A stretch of DNA of 64,000 bases, from NCBI GenBank assembly GCA_963920765.1, contig OY987248.1, forward strand, positions 18,262,539 to 18,326,538, read 5' to 3'. The DNA is from Ulota crispa (lineage: Eukaryota > Streptophyta > Bryopsida > Orthotrichales > Orthotrichaceae). Below, in pieces: positions 34,604 to 47,700 of this stretch (within the stretch, counting starts at the first letter, position 1; each line of letters starts with the position of its first letter). The translations under genes and the position numbers were made by a program. The notes under the pieces are model-generated. The model did not search any database and was not told the origin of the DNA. It was given only the letters and a program-made list of their open reading frames with translations.

Positions 34604-35592
34604 AAAAACAATATGTGTGCAATCCCGAGCTAGTATTTTCCCACTATTCAAGAATTGCACACCAATTGCACTTTTTGATGCCATACTATCAATCTTTTGG
34701 AACTAACATAAGATTTGAATAGACAGGGGTAGCATTGCAAAACTCTTATGGAAAGAACACCTACAAAAACCACCCAAATTCATCAATGCACATCAGTACC
34801 ATTAAGTAATCTTCACAAAAATTTCAATAAAATTAAACTGTTTCAAGATTTTTAGGTGGACATTATTTAGAAAATCTTTCTTGTGAGTCATGACAAGGCC
34901 TCACTACAATTAGTATAACCATAGCAAGATCTCCCCCCGTCAATCACGGAGAGTGTTCTTGTTAGGATGTTGTCTAAAAGTTCACGAGACAATGTAATTT
35001 TACTATGAAGCATTGTCACATAGTAAGGCAGATTGCATGCAAGGCAGGAATTGGGAATTTACAAAAGTTTACAAAAAGACAGAAGCTTGGCTGGTACCAA
35101 TGGATGGGAGTGTACAATGTAAAACTTTGACTGTCAAGATTTATGGGCGCCCTACATAGAAAACAAAGCAAGCACATCTTGCTAATTGAATAATTTCAGG
35201 AACGCAGTTCCTCATATTGGACTGCCACATGTTTTTTCTCATTACTCGAATGGAAGTGAGCAACAATGTGGGAATATACTTTACCAACTCTAGAAAACGC
35301 CTCTGATGTTTGCCAACTTTGCCAGCGCATGGAAATCCACCCAAAGGCCCAGGTATCAAAAATTAGTACACTAATAATGGCACGATACACATGAACAAAT
35401 AAGTGCATGTAAAGCAAAGAAAAACGTGAAGAACATGAAAGAAAATGAAAAAGTTTGTTGAAAAGTGCAGCACAAAACCTATGCAGGTGTAAGCATGATT
35501 TTCAAGAGGATGCAGCATTTCGTAGTTGCTCTTCAATCTGCCACAAGCTGAGAAGAAACCGAAGATTAAGTTCAAGTCCTCAGAGAAAAGAC
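34604..35592. other. 3' flank of SMUG1
   Basis: No gene recognised. The stretch just below 35593 probably includes the SMUG1 3' untranslated region. The minus-strand frames at 35141-35417 are short and unrecognised. Confidence 0.45.
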
Positions 35593-38500
35593 TTAAATAT
35601 CCACACCCAAAGCTCGCAGTTGGGCTTCAATGAGTTTGTCCCAACCCTTATTCGCCTTTGGATTTGCAGGACTAGGGTGCATAATATCTCCCACCAGAAC
35701 CCCAGGAGGAGCACATTGTTTCACTCTCTCCGCCGCATACTTCCCTGCATCTCATCCAAAAAATACTCTCAGCTTAGAAGGCATACCAAACTTAAGCAAA
35801 CAAGAATAGCCCAGAATGACTACTAACCCTTTAACGGTTCAAACGCCACATTGCTTATTTACAGGAAGTTCGTTTTACAAATCATAAAATATCCGTGAAA
35901 GTGGACAGTTGATCAATCTCTAAATGTGATCATCAAAAACAGTCGATTTAATGCATCCATTCCTGTGGTTGGAATTGTAAACATTGTTCTAGAATTTGCT
36001 TGGCATTGTCTTGAATTTGTCCATCGAGAAATGCTAAAGCTAAAATGCTGTCATTTGTACATATATCCAAGAGTATGAACGTTAAAGGGCAACACTTGAT
36101 AACTTTCAAAAGAAAGGGCAGCACTAACCTATACCGACGATTATACGGGGATTTGTCACTTCAATAACTGCCCGAAGAGCTACGTTACAAATGTTTATGA
36201 TTGAAGCTCTCTCAGTGATGGTCAACTTGTCTGGAGTGCGATTTCTGTAAAAGGAGCACTCTGCTTAAAATCCATACATCAAGCACTAAAACTGTACATC
36301 TAAAACGAATCGCAAGGCAGTACTTTTTACTCAAAATCTTTCTATTTATGACATGATTATTCATACAAACAAGTAAAAAGAGAATGGGTTTAACAATTTT
36401 CTCACTTGCCCGAAGGCTCCATAAACATGAGGGGGCAATAGTTATGGATCCAAAAACGATCAAAAAATGCATTGGCTGTGCCGAAGCGAGCCTGTGCCCA
36501 ACCCCACAGCCTTTGCCCGCTCACCTGCTCATGAGAGATAAGACGCGTTAGAAAGGATCCTGTACCAGTCAGCTACATTTCAGGGAAAAATCACGAAACT
36601 AGATTGACACTACAGTAGTGAAGAGAAAAATTCCAGTAGAGATTTCTCCAAACCAAGTAAAAAATTTTATCACAAAAGACTTTAGTACTGTTCACATAAC
36701 ACTAATAGAGAGTATAGGTTGAGTTAAACCTCACGGCGAGGACACTTCAAACCAATAATGGGCCGCTTTGGATGCATTTCCTTCGGAGGCTCAACCTGCA
36801 CAGAATCATTATTCAGTCAGCTTTTGATTCCTTTGAGATGGAGCCCATCAACATGGGAATGAATGGGGGATTAAAAAATGCAGAAGAAGATGTACACCTC
36901 GCTTGAAATGTGAAGAAATTCGCGAACAAGTACACTATCTCCAAACGGTACTCCTGTCTTTACACGTCCAAAAACCAGTCACCAAATGAGAACTTCTGAA
37001 ACTTTATAAAGAAAACTTTCGAAGTTGACGTTTGAATGATTGCAAAAATTTGTAAGATAGACTGAGGAAGAAGCCAGACCTGAGCCATCCCAAAGGGCCC
37101 TGGGTTCATACCCACGAGCAAGACGTCTACCTTCTTACCCCCTGTGACAAAAACACCACAATTGACAGAGTGAGCACAGAAAAATAGTAAAACTCCTTCA
37201 AACTAAAATCGAGAGTAGGCATTAGGCATCACGTTTCTACACTACATGCAAAAAAGCTTAAATTCCTGAATTGGATTAGAGAAAGTTGGCAGGTTAGAGA
37301 AAGTACATTCAACCCTCTCTAATTGCACTTTGTAGAGAAAATGGACTTCTAGATGCACTCATACTTGTTGACAACTTAGCATGTGGAAGTTTTTTAATCA
37401 CGTTTACAGTACCTGACAGACAGATTTTCAGTTAGGGTGCAATTACAGATTGTGTAATTAGAGAGGGTTGAGTGTAAATACCATATGTTCGCACGTACTC
37501 TTCATGGGGGTTCCTTGCGTACTCAAGGGGATTATATCTGTCACACAAACCAAGACATTGGTACGTTCATGAGTTTCAGTGTTATTTTATGGCTACTACA
37601 CAAGTTAATTCAATTAGTGTAATATTTTGAATAGTGCAAGACTCCTTCACATTAATCTGGGTGAATTTTAGTTAATTTGTATGAAAATGTGACATGTCTC
37701 TTACCCATGTTTTTCAACTAGGGTTTATGCCATGATCTTTCACTGTCCCTCAGACAGCAACTTGGTGGAAGAATCTCTAAAATGCAACATCCTTCACACG
37801 CTCTCTAATTGAGACGTGCTTGCAAAATCTCCTTGAAATTTTGATCACTTGAATCACATCACTTGAGATAATACTCAAATATTTTGTCCCATCATGTATT
37901 GAATTAACCTAAATTACTATAAACTACTTTATTAGTGTCCCTTGCAAATTCAATTATATATTGAATTAGTGCAAGTTAGCATTATTAGTGCAGGGCGCAG
38001 TAATTGAAATAAATTGTGTAGCATAGTACAATATTGTAAATTCTTTCTATAAGCAAGATTTAAAAATGTTGCAATCAGAAAGCCACAAGAAACAATACAA
38101 AAAAGCCGCAAGAAGTTACAGTTTCTCATGTAGCAACTGCAAAGCTCCTAAAACTCTAAAACTCTAAACCCTTGGAGCAACTTACACAAACGCGACTGGC
38201 GCCTTGAAAGTCAGCGGCGCCAGAGCCACCACCATCTCATCCACAACCTTCAGCAAAGCTTCACACCCTTCCTGCAAAATCAAACAATCAACACGCACTG
38301 AGCATCGTGTGAACCCTAAATCAGAAAATGGCAAAATTGCTAAGACATGTACCACCATTTAAGACAATTTCTAATTCTACTACAATCAAGTGAAACACAG
38401 CTAGGGTTTTGCAAAGCAAGTTTGAGGATGGATTTAATAACACTATCCCAAATTCCTTTTGAGTCAACAGATACATATAAATTTTTGTACTCCCTCTGTC

Positions 38501-39596
38501 CCTCTAAAAACGTCTAAAAAGTTTCCTTGCGAAGGATTACCTGTGTTTTTAGTCTTTGTGCTAGTGACATATGCATTCTAGAATCAATATACCATCTATC
38601 AAATGTATGCAAAATTTTCAGCTTTGATGTTGCCATGAAAAATGTACCATATTTGTGTATGCTGCTAGCTCCTCATTATTGATGATTTAAAGATTAGTAG
38701 CAACAATGGTACCTCATATGGGCAAGGCCAAGATTGCTAGAAGAGGAATGCTCTCTAATCGCTTAACTTACCCCCATGAGATCATTGAACATGACAAACA
38801 CTTCCTCAACGTTTGAAATCAGCAAAAGGGAGCTTTTTAGTGGTACAAGAAATGTGTCTGATTTGGAGCTTTTTAGAGGGACAGAGGGAGTACAAAATTG
38901 CGCATGTTTCCATAATATATACAGTGCATGACACTTATAACCAATCAACAAGTGGTTAGCCTAAGGCTCTGTCAAAAAAAAAAGTCATCAAAAATTTGAG
39001 TCCACCAAGATGAAGCTTAAGGTTTGTCCCACTTGGTGGTGGAATTACTTTTGAGCTAATGAGTAAATGTGTTGTGCCTCAAAAATTCTTGTTTGGCCAA
39101 TAGTTATTGGTTATAAGTGTCATGCACTATACTTTCTTTTGAAAAGTGAGAAATGCACACAATGGGGGTGTGGAGGAAAAATTACCTCCCCTGCTGCGAC
39201 ATGAACCCTAATTGACGCCTTGGACTCCGCCCCACCACCATCTCTGCTGCTACAAAGCGCATCGTCTTTCACAACTACGCGGTTCTCATGCACTGCAAGA
39301 GTTTCTTCTTCTTCTTCTTCCAATTCCTCCGTTTTCTTCGCCTTCCGCACTTGCCTTGGCGTGAAGTCCAATGTCTTCTCCGCACTGCTCACATGCCGAA
39401 ACTCATCAAACTCGTGCTTCACGGATGCTAATCTGCTGCTGCTGCTATTGCCAGAGAATTCAACCAGAGTTGCTGCTTCTTTTCTCCGCTTCCGGGAATA
39501 TGAGATGGCGGACGCCATTCTCCGCTGCTGGCTAGATCCGAACACAACGCCGGAGGAGCAGTGGCGTGATAAAATGGCTCTCTGGAGGTGGAACAT
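35593..39596 (-). CDS. SMUG1: SMUG1 uracil-DNA glycosylase
   Basis: Nine exons in order of transcription: 39186-39596, 38186-38271, 37482-37537, 37080-37141, 36898-36957, 36730-36795, 36406-36524, 36129-36244 and 35593-35744. They join into 375 codons plus TAA, all GT-AG. The ATG at 39596 has an in-frame TGA three codons upstream. SMUG1 removes uracil and oxidised pyrimidines from DNA to start base-excision repair. Key motifs: VYNPLEYARNPHEEYV; GMNPGPFGMAQTGVPFGD (195-212; Asn197 equals human Asn85, Phe210 equals Phe98); HPKRPIIGLKCP; WIHNYCPLMF (Asn275 equals human Asn163); and MHPSPANPKANKGW (His348 equals human His239). The core aligns with human SMUG1 nearly without gaps. The first 137 residues are extra: a start rich in Arg and Ser (MFHLQRAILSRHCSSG) that could be an organelle presequence, a basic SRKRRKEA, then an acidic EELEEEEEE run. 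Introns 1-3 are loaded with miniature elements. Confidence 0.94.
37302..37477. mobile_element. TA-ended element beside a SMUG1 5' splice site
   Basis: Left end TACATTCAACCCTCTCTAAT, right end inverted ATTAGAGAGGGTTGAGTGTA (37457-37476). It lies in intron 3 (37142-37481). Its right end is only about 4 bp from the GT of the splice donor at 37481. The TA-flanked ends suggest a mariner-type miniature element. Confidence 0.65.
37591..38024. mobile_element. 434-bp inverted-repeat element in SMUG1 intron 2
   Basis: Left end GGCTACTACACAAGTTAATT, right end inverted AAATTGTGTAGCATAG; the match continues through CAATTAGTG / CAGTAATTG. Non-coding. Fills most of intron 2 (37538-38185). Confidence 0.6.
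38488..38893. mobile_element. Stowaway-like element in SMUG1 intron 1 (406 bp)
   Basis: Ends TACTCCCTCTGTCCCTCTAA and AGAGGGACAGAGGGAGTA match the Stowaway consensus with TA target. The interior (ATTCTAGAATCAATATACC, CTCCTCATTATTGATGAT) is shared with 22812-23400. It lies in intron 1 (38272-39185). Confidence 0.85.
38923..39128. mobile_element. 206-bp hairpin element in SMUG1 intron 1, copy 2
   Basis: Ends AGTGCATGACACTTATAACC and GGTTATAAGTGTCATGCACT are perfect 20-bp inverted copies. The interior TTGGTGGTGGAATTACTTTT parallels the copy at 912-1121 in reverse. It ends 57 bp from SMUG1 exon 1. Confidence 0.8.
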
Positions 39597-40230
39597 CCGC
39601 TCTCACTGGTGTGCAAATCCCAACAACACTGCCACAGAAATATGACGACAGACAAAACACACAAAAAAACAAGGCAAAAAGAAAATTGAACATGAAAATT
39701 GTGGAGCATGAAGTTTATAAGCTTACACAACCTCAAGAAAATTGAAAGTAAACTTCCATGAGAATGTCAAAATATATATAGTCTATCCGTGGTCGACTTT
39801 GTACATGGACTTGCTTTTGAGGTGGTGTGCACAAAAAAACTCAATCTTTTGTTCACTTGCTATGAGTGTTCAAAACTGGTGCAATATGATTTGGCTTGCT
39901 ATCATACTATCTTTTGCACTCATTCGTAGTGACATTATGATTACCCTCTCCACACGGTTCCTTAATTGAAGAAAGTTGGATGAATTAATAAGAATTTAAA
40001 TGATATTTTTTGAGAAAAGTTTAAATAGTCTATGTTGAATAGGATTATAATTTGGGGGAATTGGATTGGGCATTATAGAATGGTCAATTGGTTGTTTGAA
40101 ACGCCACCTTTGAATGATCTTTTTCTTTTACGAGCGAGAGCGTAATTATGCTGAAAATGACTTAATTAAGATTGAAATACCCTATTTTTTTTCAAATTCA
40201 AGTACAGGTCTCCGTGTAAGTGTCATTATA

Positions 40231-40563
40231 AGGTAGCAACACCCATAACCATCAGTGTACCCATAACCATTAGTGTACCCATAACCATCACCTTCAAAAT
40301 CTTGGAAAATTTGTGAAAGTGAATAGATATAATTACAAGAATGTACAACAAGTGAACATGAAACCTTAATGTTTGTATTAGGTGCAATTGTAGTCGGCTC
40401 TTTGAAAATTCACAACCTATTCTCAAAGTATTCAAATAATACATTCAAAAGTGCAAACTCATTATTTTTCTCTTTCTAATAGGATCCTATAATTTGCTAG
40501 ATGTTTATTAATAATCATCATGTTCAAAACCCTTAATTTGATGGTTATGGATGCTACTACCTT
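40231..40563 (-). mobile_element. Family F element, copy 2 (about 333 bp)
   Basis: Left end AAGGTAGCAACACCCATAAC; right end GGTTATGGATGCTACTACCTT. Near the left end an 18-bp unit (GTGTACCCATAACCATYA) is tandemly repeated. Matches 29590-29903 in reverse. Confidence 0.75.
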
Positions 40564-41108
40564 ATTGTTGCTTGTCATTTGCTTTAGTTTCACAGCATTA
40601 GGGAGATTTTCTATGTTACTAACCCTACACCAATTCCAGACTTCACATCCTTCAATATCCTTCAATCCAACTTCTTTCAAAACATTTTGCTATATTTTAT
40701 TACAAGATCCCACCTTATCCACATACAAAACTTGTGTTGCCTGAAGTGCCATTTCTAACCCTCCAACAATGACCAAACTCACAAACAATGATCAAATGCA
40801 TCATATGTCATTTTTCCAAAACAATAAGAATTTCTCAACAAGCTTATCTTGACAATTCTAAACTACTATAATGATTCTTCTTTACTCTATTCACATACCA
40901 CAAGATTTTGTAACATTTCTTGTACTTTACCATTTATCAAAAATGCAAAAATATCTACTTCTTTCTCTCTTCTTTTCTCTCTCTCTAGTTGGCTTCATAA
41001 TGCCAAGTTTACCTCAAAAATTTCACTAAGAGTATTCCAAGAGAGTACAGACGAGAATCCACAAAAAAAATCAGCAAAAAACACATTATTGCTAGGCCAT
41101 TTTGTTCA

Positions 41109-41364
41109 TTAAATGTCACTTGAACCTTGCGTAAACCTCAAACATCAAAAAGGCCCTTTGCAACTAGTACAATATGGGGTATTTTTCTTGTATTTGAAAT
41201 GGATCCACACCTCTATTACATTTGAGATCAACAAAGAAGTTAGAATAAAGATAAACGCGGTTCTAGTGAGCTATTTGAGATCCCAACTTAAAACTTCATG
41301 TTGGTAGCAAATGCCAAATACACAGCAACGTATCTACTATGCCCCCCTGACGTTTAGAGGTTAA
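41109..41364 (+). mobile_element. TTAA element, family I copy 2 (256 bp)
   Basis: Left end TTAAATGTCACTTGAACCTT is degenerate; right end CTGACGTTTAGAGGTTAA. The interior (TTTGAGATCAACAAAGAAGT, GTTGGTAGCAAATG) matches 21499-21739. Confidence 0.6.
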
Positions 41365-41753
41365 ATGAGTCTACGTGGGTGCACTCAGTTCTTCAATTCC
41401 AACTCAAATCTAGATATTTTTTTTGTAGAAATTTGAAGCAAGGCAAATCTATAACGCATTTGACTTTCAATTAGCCATTTTTTATTTAAGAGACTGCCTG
41501 TATGTTGAGGAATGTAACACGTTTAGAGACGTCTACTGCCAGCCCAGTATACCAAATAGATACAAAAATATTTATACAAAAGCTGATGCAAGTGGTGTGT
41601 AGAGGCAGAACACTCGCACGCTTTGAATCCAATCAGAGGCTCCAACTCCTAATGAATGAACGCAAAATCACCATGGAATAAATTCTCTGCCAAAAACATG
41701 TACCTACACGTCTACAAGACTGTTCTACAACTCGGCACAAGTTGGTGAAGCAA

Positions 41754-44700
41754 TCAAGTGGAGGATAACTTCAATTTTGTCTTCAAGAATTTAGAAGCAA
41801 CTGGATCGATTCTATGACACAACACACGCAGCAGGGTATCTGCATCAGTGGCAAGTCGTGCCGATCCTGTTCTTGTTTGGTTTGCACCTGCTGCCATTTG
41901 CTCACTTGATCGCTTGAATGTTTCTATCACCTGGTTGGTCTGCGAGAAAAACATTAACAGTTGTTCTCAATTTGACACCAACATTAGAAACCATCTCCAC
42001 CACAGAACTGTCCGTTAGAAAAACAGAACAGATTAAAAAACTTGATATATTGATAAAACGAAACGAGAGGCATACGTAGAACAGTAGGTTGAGACACTCA
42101 CATCGAGGCTGTACAAATTGAGTATTTGTTGAACAGAGGCAGCTGCATTCTCCACCACACCCTTTGGTAGCCCGTCTCCTTCCGCGATGAAGAAATCCTG
42201 AAAAGATGAAGATAAAATAAGATACAGTAGTGAGAAGATGACCAAAAACCACTCTGAACAAATTCCGACGTCCATTGCAGCAACAAGTTCAGATGGACAC
42301 TAGGAGAAGTTTATAAAACATACTTTGAGCACATTCACGTCCTCCTCCAACATTGTCGAGTCGCTTGCAGAGAAACCTCTGGTTGGTCCTCCATCCAGAA
42401 GCACGCGAAGCAAAGCATCCTGACCTCATCAGAGAAAAATCTTTCAAATCCAACGGCTAGAAAATGCTCTCAACAATTGACGAGACTACTAGAACTTATT
42501 AAGCTGTTGATAATTGAGAAAAAGATCAAGCGAAGGATCCCCTGCTCATCAGAGTCATCTTAAGCATTAACATACATATCCAAAATATTGCAAACAAGAC
42601 TTATCTGATGAACCTCCTCTGTACAAAAAAAATTCTGCGATGCAAAGCAATACATGCAAAAAATCAACAAAATCGTGAGATAATGGAAGAATCGTACCAA
42701 GGCAGCTTGCAAGAGTCCTAATACAACACGATCTCGAAGAGGCTCCACAATCACTTCACAAAGCTCCCCAAGCACCTGTACATTACTCATATGACATTGT
42801 TACAACATAGAGGTGAAACGAGTGCAACACTTCAGCAGTTTTGTAAAGTTGGATTCAACTCTCAAAATAATAGAGAACGTCATGATGCCCAAAACTGAAA
42901 CCTAACTAGCACAACAAATGATTTAGAAGAAAGGGTACTTACTGGGTCAAGACCATCTACAACCAATTGCATACGTGCTTGGGAAACAGAAATTTTATAC
43001 AAACCATCAATAAAGATCTCCCTCATATCCCAAAATATCAATTTCGTCCCTACAGCCACATTAACAAGACCACGTGAGTGTTGGAGAAAATAAAAGGCAA
43101 ACGACCAGATATCTACTAAGGCTTGCATACCGCGATCAACTGCAACCAAAAAACAAACCAAACGTAGTCGGACTTTAAGATTCAGGTCATTTCAAACCGA
43201 TGTTGTGGTGAACTGACATACTCGATATTATTCACAACAGTTTAAAAGCTCAAGCCAATACCTGTGAAATCACAGATCGTATCAATTGCAGTATTAACAG
43301 CCTTTCTTGACCCTTCAAATGCCATAGAAAGTTCATCCATGGGTCTGTTCCCCGACTCCAGCGTTTTCCTCGTATCTGTATCTCCTGATCCGCGCTCTAA
43401 AAATGCAGAATTGATTTTCACCATTACCATGTGACAAACTCTGAAGACATAAATTTTAAATCTTCTAGATTATTATCACTAAGGTTTTAGCTAAGAAAAG
43501 CTTATTCAACGTATTAGGCATCGAAACAATAGGACAAAAATCTGCGCTCTTATACACTATGAAGTATTTTAACAGACTGGACTCTTTTTAGAAAATCCAA
43601 ACCCAAATATTTTCTTAAACACTGCTGGTATGTCGCCCTTCCAAAGTCACTACCGCACAGAGCAACCCAAAACTAGGTTTTCGAAACCTAGTATCTAAAT
43701 ATGCATTAGTGCAGGGATTCTAAAACAATACACGTATGCATAACTGAGTTGCGAGGAGGAATATAGAGCTTCGACAAGAGACTGAGGTCCAAATAACATA
43801 CTTGAAAGTGAACCATTAGCACGAGAAAAGCCATCTTGTGGTCTTTTCATAGCCCAACGATCCCGTATGTTATCTTCAAGTGTGTTGGTATGGTTTAAGA
43901 CATACTGCACCATCAAATACATCATGTAAGTTATACCAGCTTGCAGTAATCACTTTTACGGCATGTAAAATTCCACGTTCAAGGTCACTAAATACAGCTC
44001 CAGAAGCCAACCCAACAAATAAGTGTATAACCATGCAAGAGTTTCAAAATAGCTGAGTTTCTTTGAATAATTGATATGACATAATAAGCTACGAACTTCA
44101 GTGAGAATCCCAATACTATCATTTTCTGAAGTTCTGACCCTACGTTAAGGTATCATTCAGGTCTACTGCATTTCGGATACTTGTAACATTTGATGTCAAC
44201 CATATGGAGAACGAAAATACTTACATGAAGAGTGTTAAGACGAACACACAGGGAAGTAGTCGACAGCATATTGATCTCGCTGGATCGTCTCTCATCTGGT
44301 AGACGGGGGTCTGCAACTTTTTTCTTGTTGCTTACTGTCTTCAAAGCAACCTCTTTCTTGTAGCGGGTCAAGCTTGGAGCTGGTGGAACAAGATCTCGTT
44401 TATCACCTGTATACACAATTTTACAGCATACAGGCTATGTAGTCAAGTGCCTGATAATTTAACCAAGCATTTCCAAACGACGACTCATGTTTAAATGCGA
44501 AAGGATACTAGGCGGACCACCAAAATGAAAAAAAAGCCAGTTTAGAAAGCCAAAGAAACCGTAAGATATTTAGAAAGGCAGCTTATACAGACAAAGAATG
44601 CTACAATCACATCCAATTTACTCTGATGACAAAGGTCCAACATAAAGCAGGAGAATCTGCACACATGCGGAAGTCCTCCTGGCATCTATGGATCCATTTG

Positions 44701-47700
44701 AGATTTCTGAGACAGTCTCAAAAAGCGTGTGATGTTTGCACACTTTTCACCATATACTTGCATGTAAGAGTTGAGCCTAAGCTTTTTCGTCACAAAATCT
44801 ACGTCTCACATAATATAAATATGACAGGACAGATTTCCAGAAAGCAAGAAAAGAACAACCCGGTGCTATAGGGTTTGTGACATATGAGGTACGCCGATCT
44901 ACCAACTAACAGGGGCAAGAAACGTTACCTAGTTGAGCTACTACTCTGCTAGTGTATTGTTGCAGTGCGTTGTCAAACCCACTGATAAGGCCTTTCAATT
45001 GAGGCAGTCTCATAGGAAGGTTCAGCTTGAAGAACTGGTCTATTTTCTGCTCAAGCCCAGAAGTGAAGTCAACAGTTAGCACAAATCAGGAAATAATAAA
45101 CAGCTGATTTCCGTTAAATAGTGCAACACTTTGCCATTACTATCAACGACGTAAACGAGAGAAAAAACCCTTCAAAGAATGCATGCCATAATTAGACGTA
45201 GATTGAGACTTTTCATAGAAAATAATACAGTAAACTAGAACACCACACACCTCCTCCACAATTCTGAAGACCTCCACAATTGATCCTCCATGTCGTTGCT
45301 GAGGGGACAGAGGTTGCCATTTCTGCATCCCACTTAAACTAATGAGACTGGAAATTATGCTTGCAAATTTAAACCAAGGATACAGGCAAAACTCAGATGA
45401 CAAGAAATTCAGGTAACAAGGTAGTGCATTAACAAACCGTACAAAGCATCAAAGATTTACACTATTACAGCACTTGATTTATACAAAAAAAAACAGAATT
45501 GTGAATGAACATAACTGAAACCCTGAAAAAAACAAAGAGCACGCTCAAGGACGATTTACAATACGACCTCCCTCAGTTCAGTGTAGAGGGCGTACCTCCT
45601 GTTGCGCTGATCGATCAACCCACTCTGTCAGTTGTGAAAGTTGAGTATTAACCCATCTCATTATTATTGTTCCAGAAACAACTTCCACCTGCCAGAGTTC
45701 AAATGTCATCCATTGAAAAATATCGACTTTTTCCAGCAAGAATTCTACATCATAATTATAAGAACACGATTCTTTAATAAGAGCGGTGCATAAGATATGG
45801 ATCCATAAGTCTTACCGATGCATTTTAAATCATGCCTCGCAATACTCACATACTTCTCACCTGATAAGGCGTCATCTGCTGTTCGAAACCACGTCTGGCA
45901 TCTTCATCGTCAGTGACGGATGCAATCAGTTCCATCAAATATTGTTCAAGACTATCTGCTGCCGGTAAGACAGACGAAACCTCGTCCGTAAGTTGTGAGA
46001 CCTCATCTAGAAAGGGTTTCTGCAGAACGACCACTCAAAGAGGTTAGCCAAATGCGCATTAGTCACATGTGACAACCTCCAAGCTCAAACAAATACTTGG
46101 TTAGAGACTTACCAATTCTTTTTGATACAGTGTATGCAATAAGCATGCACTAATAGCGATGGCCTGAGGATTCCACTTAGATAAAATAGGTGAATACATA
46201 TTGGCATCCTTCTTAGCCAATCTTTGAACCTGATTTGCAAGCTGAGCTAGTGGATGCTTCTCGTCGTCATTTTGTTCTACTTCCTCCACAATCTGAAAAA
46301 AAACAGGGTCGAAAATTTTGAACGTTGCCTTCTACATTGAACTAATAGAAATCATTCAGAAGAAAAAACTAGGAAAATACTGCAACAGAAAAGAACAAAA
46401 AGAAGCTGTTTCTGCAAACGATTGATCTTGAAATAATCATCTAATACCAAAAAAAATTAATGATAGGCTTGAGAAAAAGATCGTGCATATATCCAATTCA
46501 GTCGCTATAATATCCTCCAAAATTTTGAAGCATAAGAGGTAGCTGACAGCATGTAAATTCATTTGGACTACAGAATTCTACTAGGAATACGGAGAGCTCA
46601 CTTAATTTCTATCTCATTCTCATCTGCTTTTGAACAACTCCAGAAGGGAAGCTAAGAAGTGGAGGGTCTAGGCACAAAATATGAGAACTTCAAAAAAGGA
46701 TTCGGTTTGTACATTGTTTTGGATGATATTAAAATAATCGCTTAAGGGTTAATCAAAAAGCTTCAAAAAGGAGCAATTATTATTATTGTTATTGTTATTA
46801 TAAGATCATTTTTGGGCCAAGTACTCGGGTTGAGAGCGGAATGGACAATTTCTTCACTTCAGCAATTAAGGATAGTGAATGTCGTTAGGACAGAGTCTAG
46901 AGAAATGACCACTCTTGTAATCTATATATCTTGAGAACAGATTTCGAATGTTATTTACTTAAAATAGAATCAATCAAATCAAATAACCTCCAAAAGAAAC
47001 GGTGAAGACGTACTCTGTTATAAGCCAACTTCACAGATGACAATATGTAATCTTCAGCCTGCTTGGCAACAGCCGCCATTTCTGCAGCAGACGTCATTCT
47101 TGCTACCTGAGTAAAACATCACTCGATTAGATCTCTCATATCTTACAACAAGCGTGCTTACCATTTGAAACAAAACAATCTCAAATCTTTCAAATTCAGA
47201 ACACGAGACAGTGGCAGATGAGCACTTTGTGAAAGTGGTTTCGGAATCATGAATTACACAAACAACGTCAATTCCATGGTCCTAATTCTCTAATCAGGGC
47301 CTCCACGAATATTTTCAAAATATAAACAGGAAGTAATTAATCCAACGTATTCCATCTGTCAGAGGGTGTACTACCAAAGCCATCACACGAATTGCTCACA
47401 GAATAAAGCAAAACATATGAGAGCCAAACCAATGCACGCGCTTATTGATGTTGTACATACCCCTGATTGTTCATTCTCATCTGCAATCAGCCGGCCAGTA
47501 ATCATTGCCACCGTCACAAAAACTTCCATTTTGCTAGGATCCTGTACACAAGGGAAAACGAACACAAAAGAGAAGTAGAATTTAGTAGCTACAATTGGTC
47601 AGAACACATTCCAGTCACTAAAAGCTGGAATTGAACTACAGAAACATTTTTCACAAAAGTTCCTAACTGCTACAAAAGCTCAAACAATCATAAAAATTAG

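Larger units (their letters stand above)
39597..41753. other. Intergenic DNA between SMUG1 and PATROL1
   Basis: Starts with the SMUG1 5' leader and promoter, then one family F (40231-40563) and one family I (41109-41364) element. No further gene recognised. The 41365-41753 stretch should include the PATROL1 3' untranslated region. Confidence 0.5.

Noticed and set aside
35820-36095. AACCCTTTAACGG and AACGTTAAAGGGC in SMUG1 intron 8 as another TTAA element
   Set aside because: The ends are not TTAA-CCC in inverted order and the interior matches no family in the window.
36244-36406. A possible GC-AG intron in SMUG1 (donor GG-GCAAGT)
   Set aside because: Using it breaks the frame after a few codons. 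The donor four bases on (GGCAA-GTGAGA) is canonical, keeps frame and gives PSGKNRTPDKL, which aligns with human PSGRNLTPAEL.
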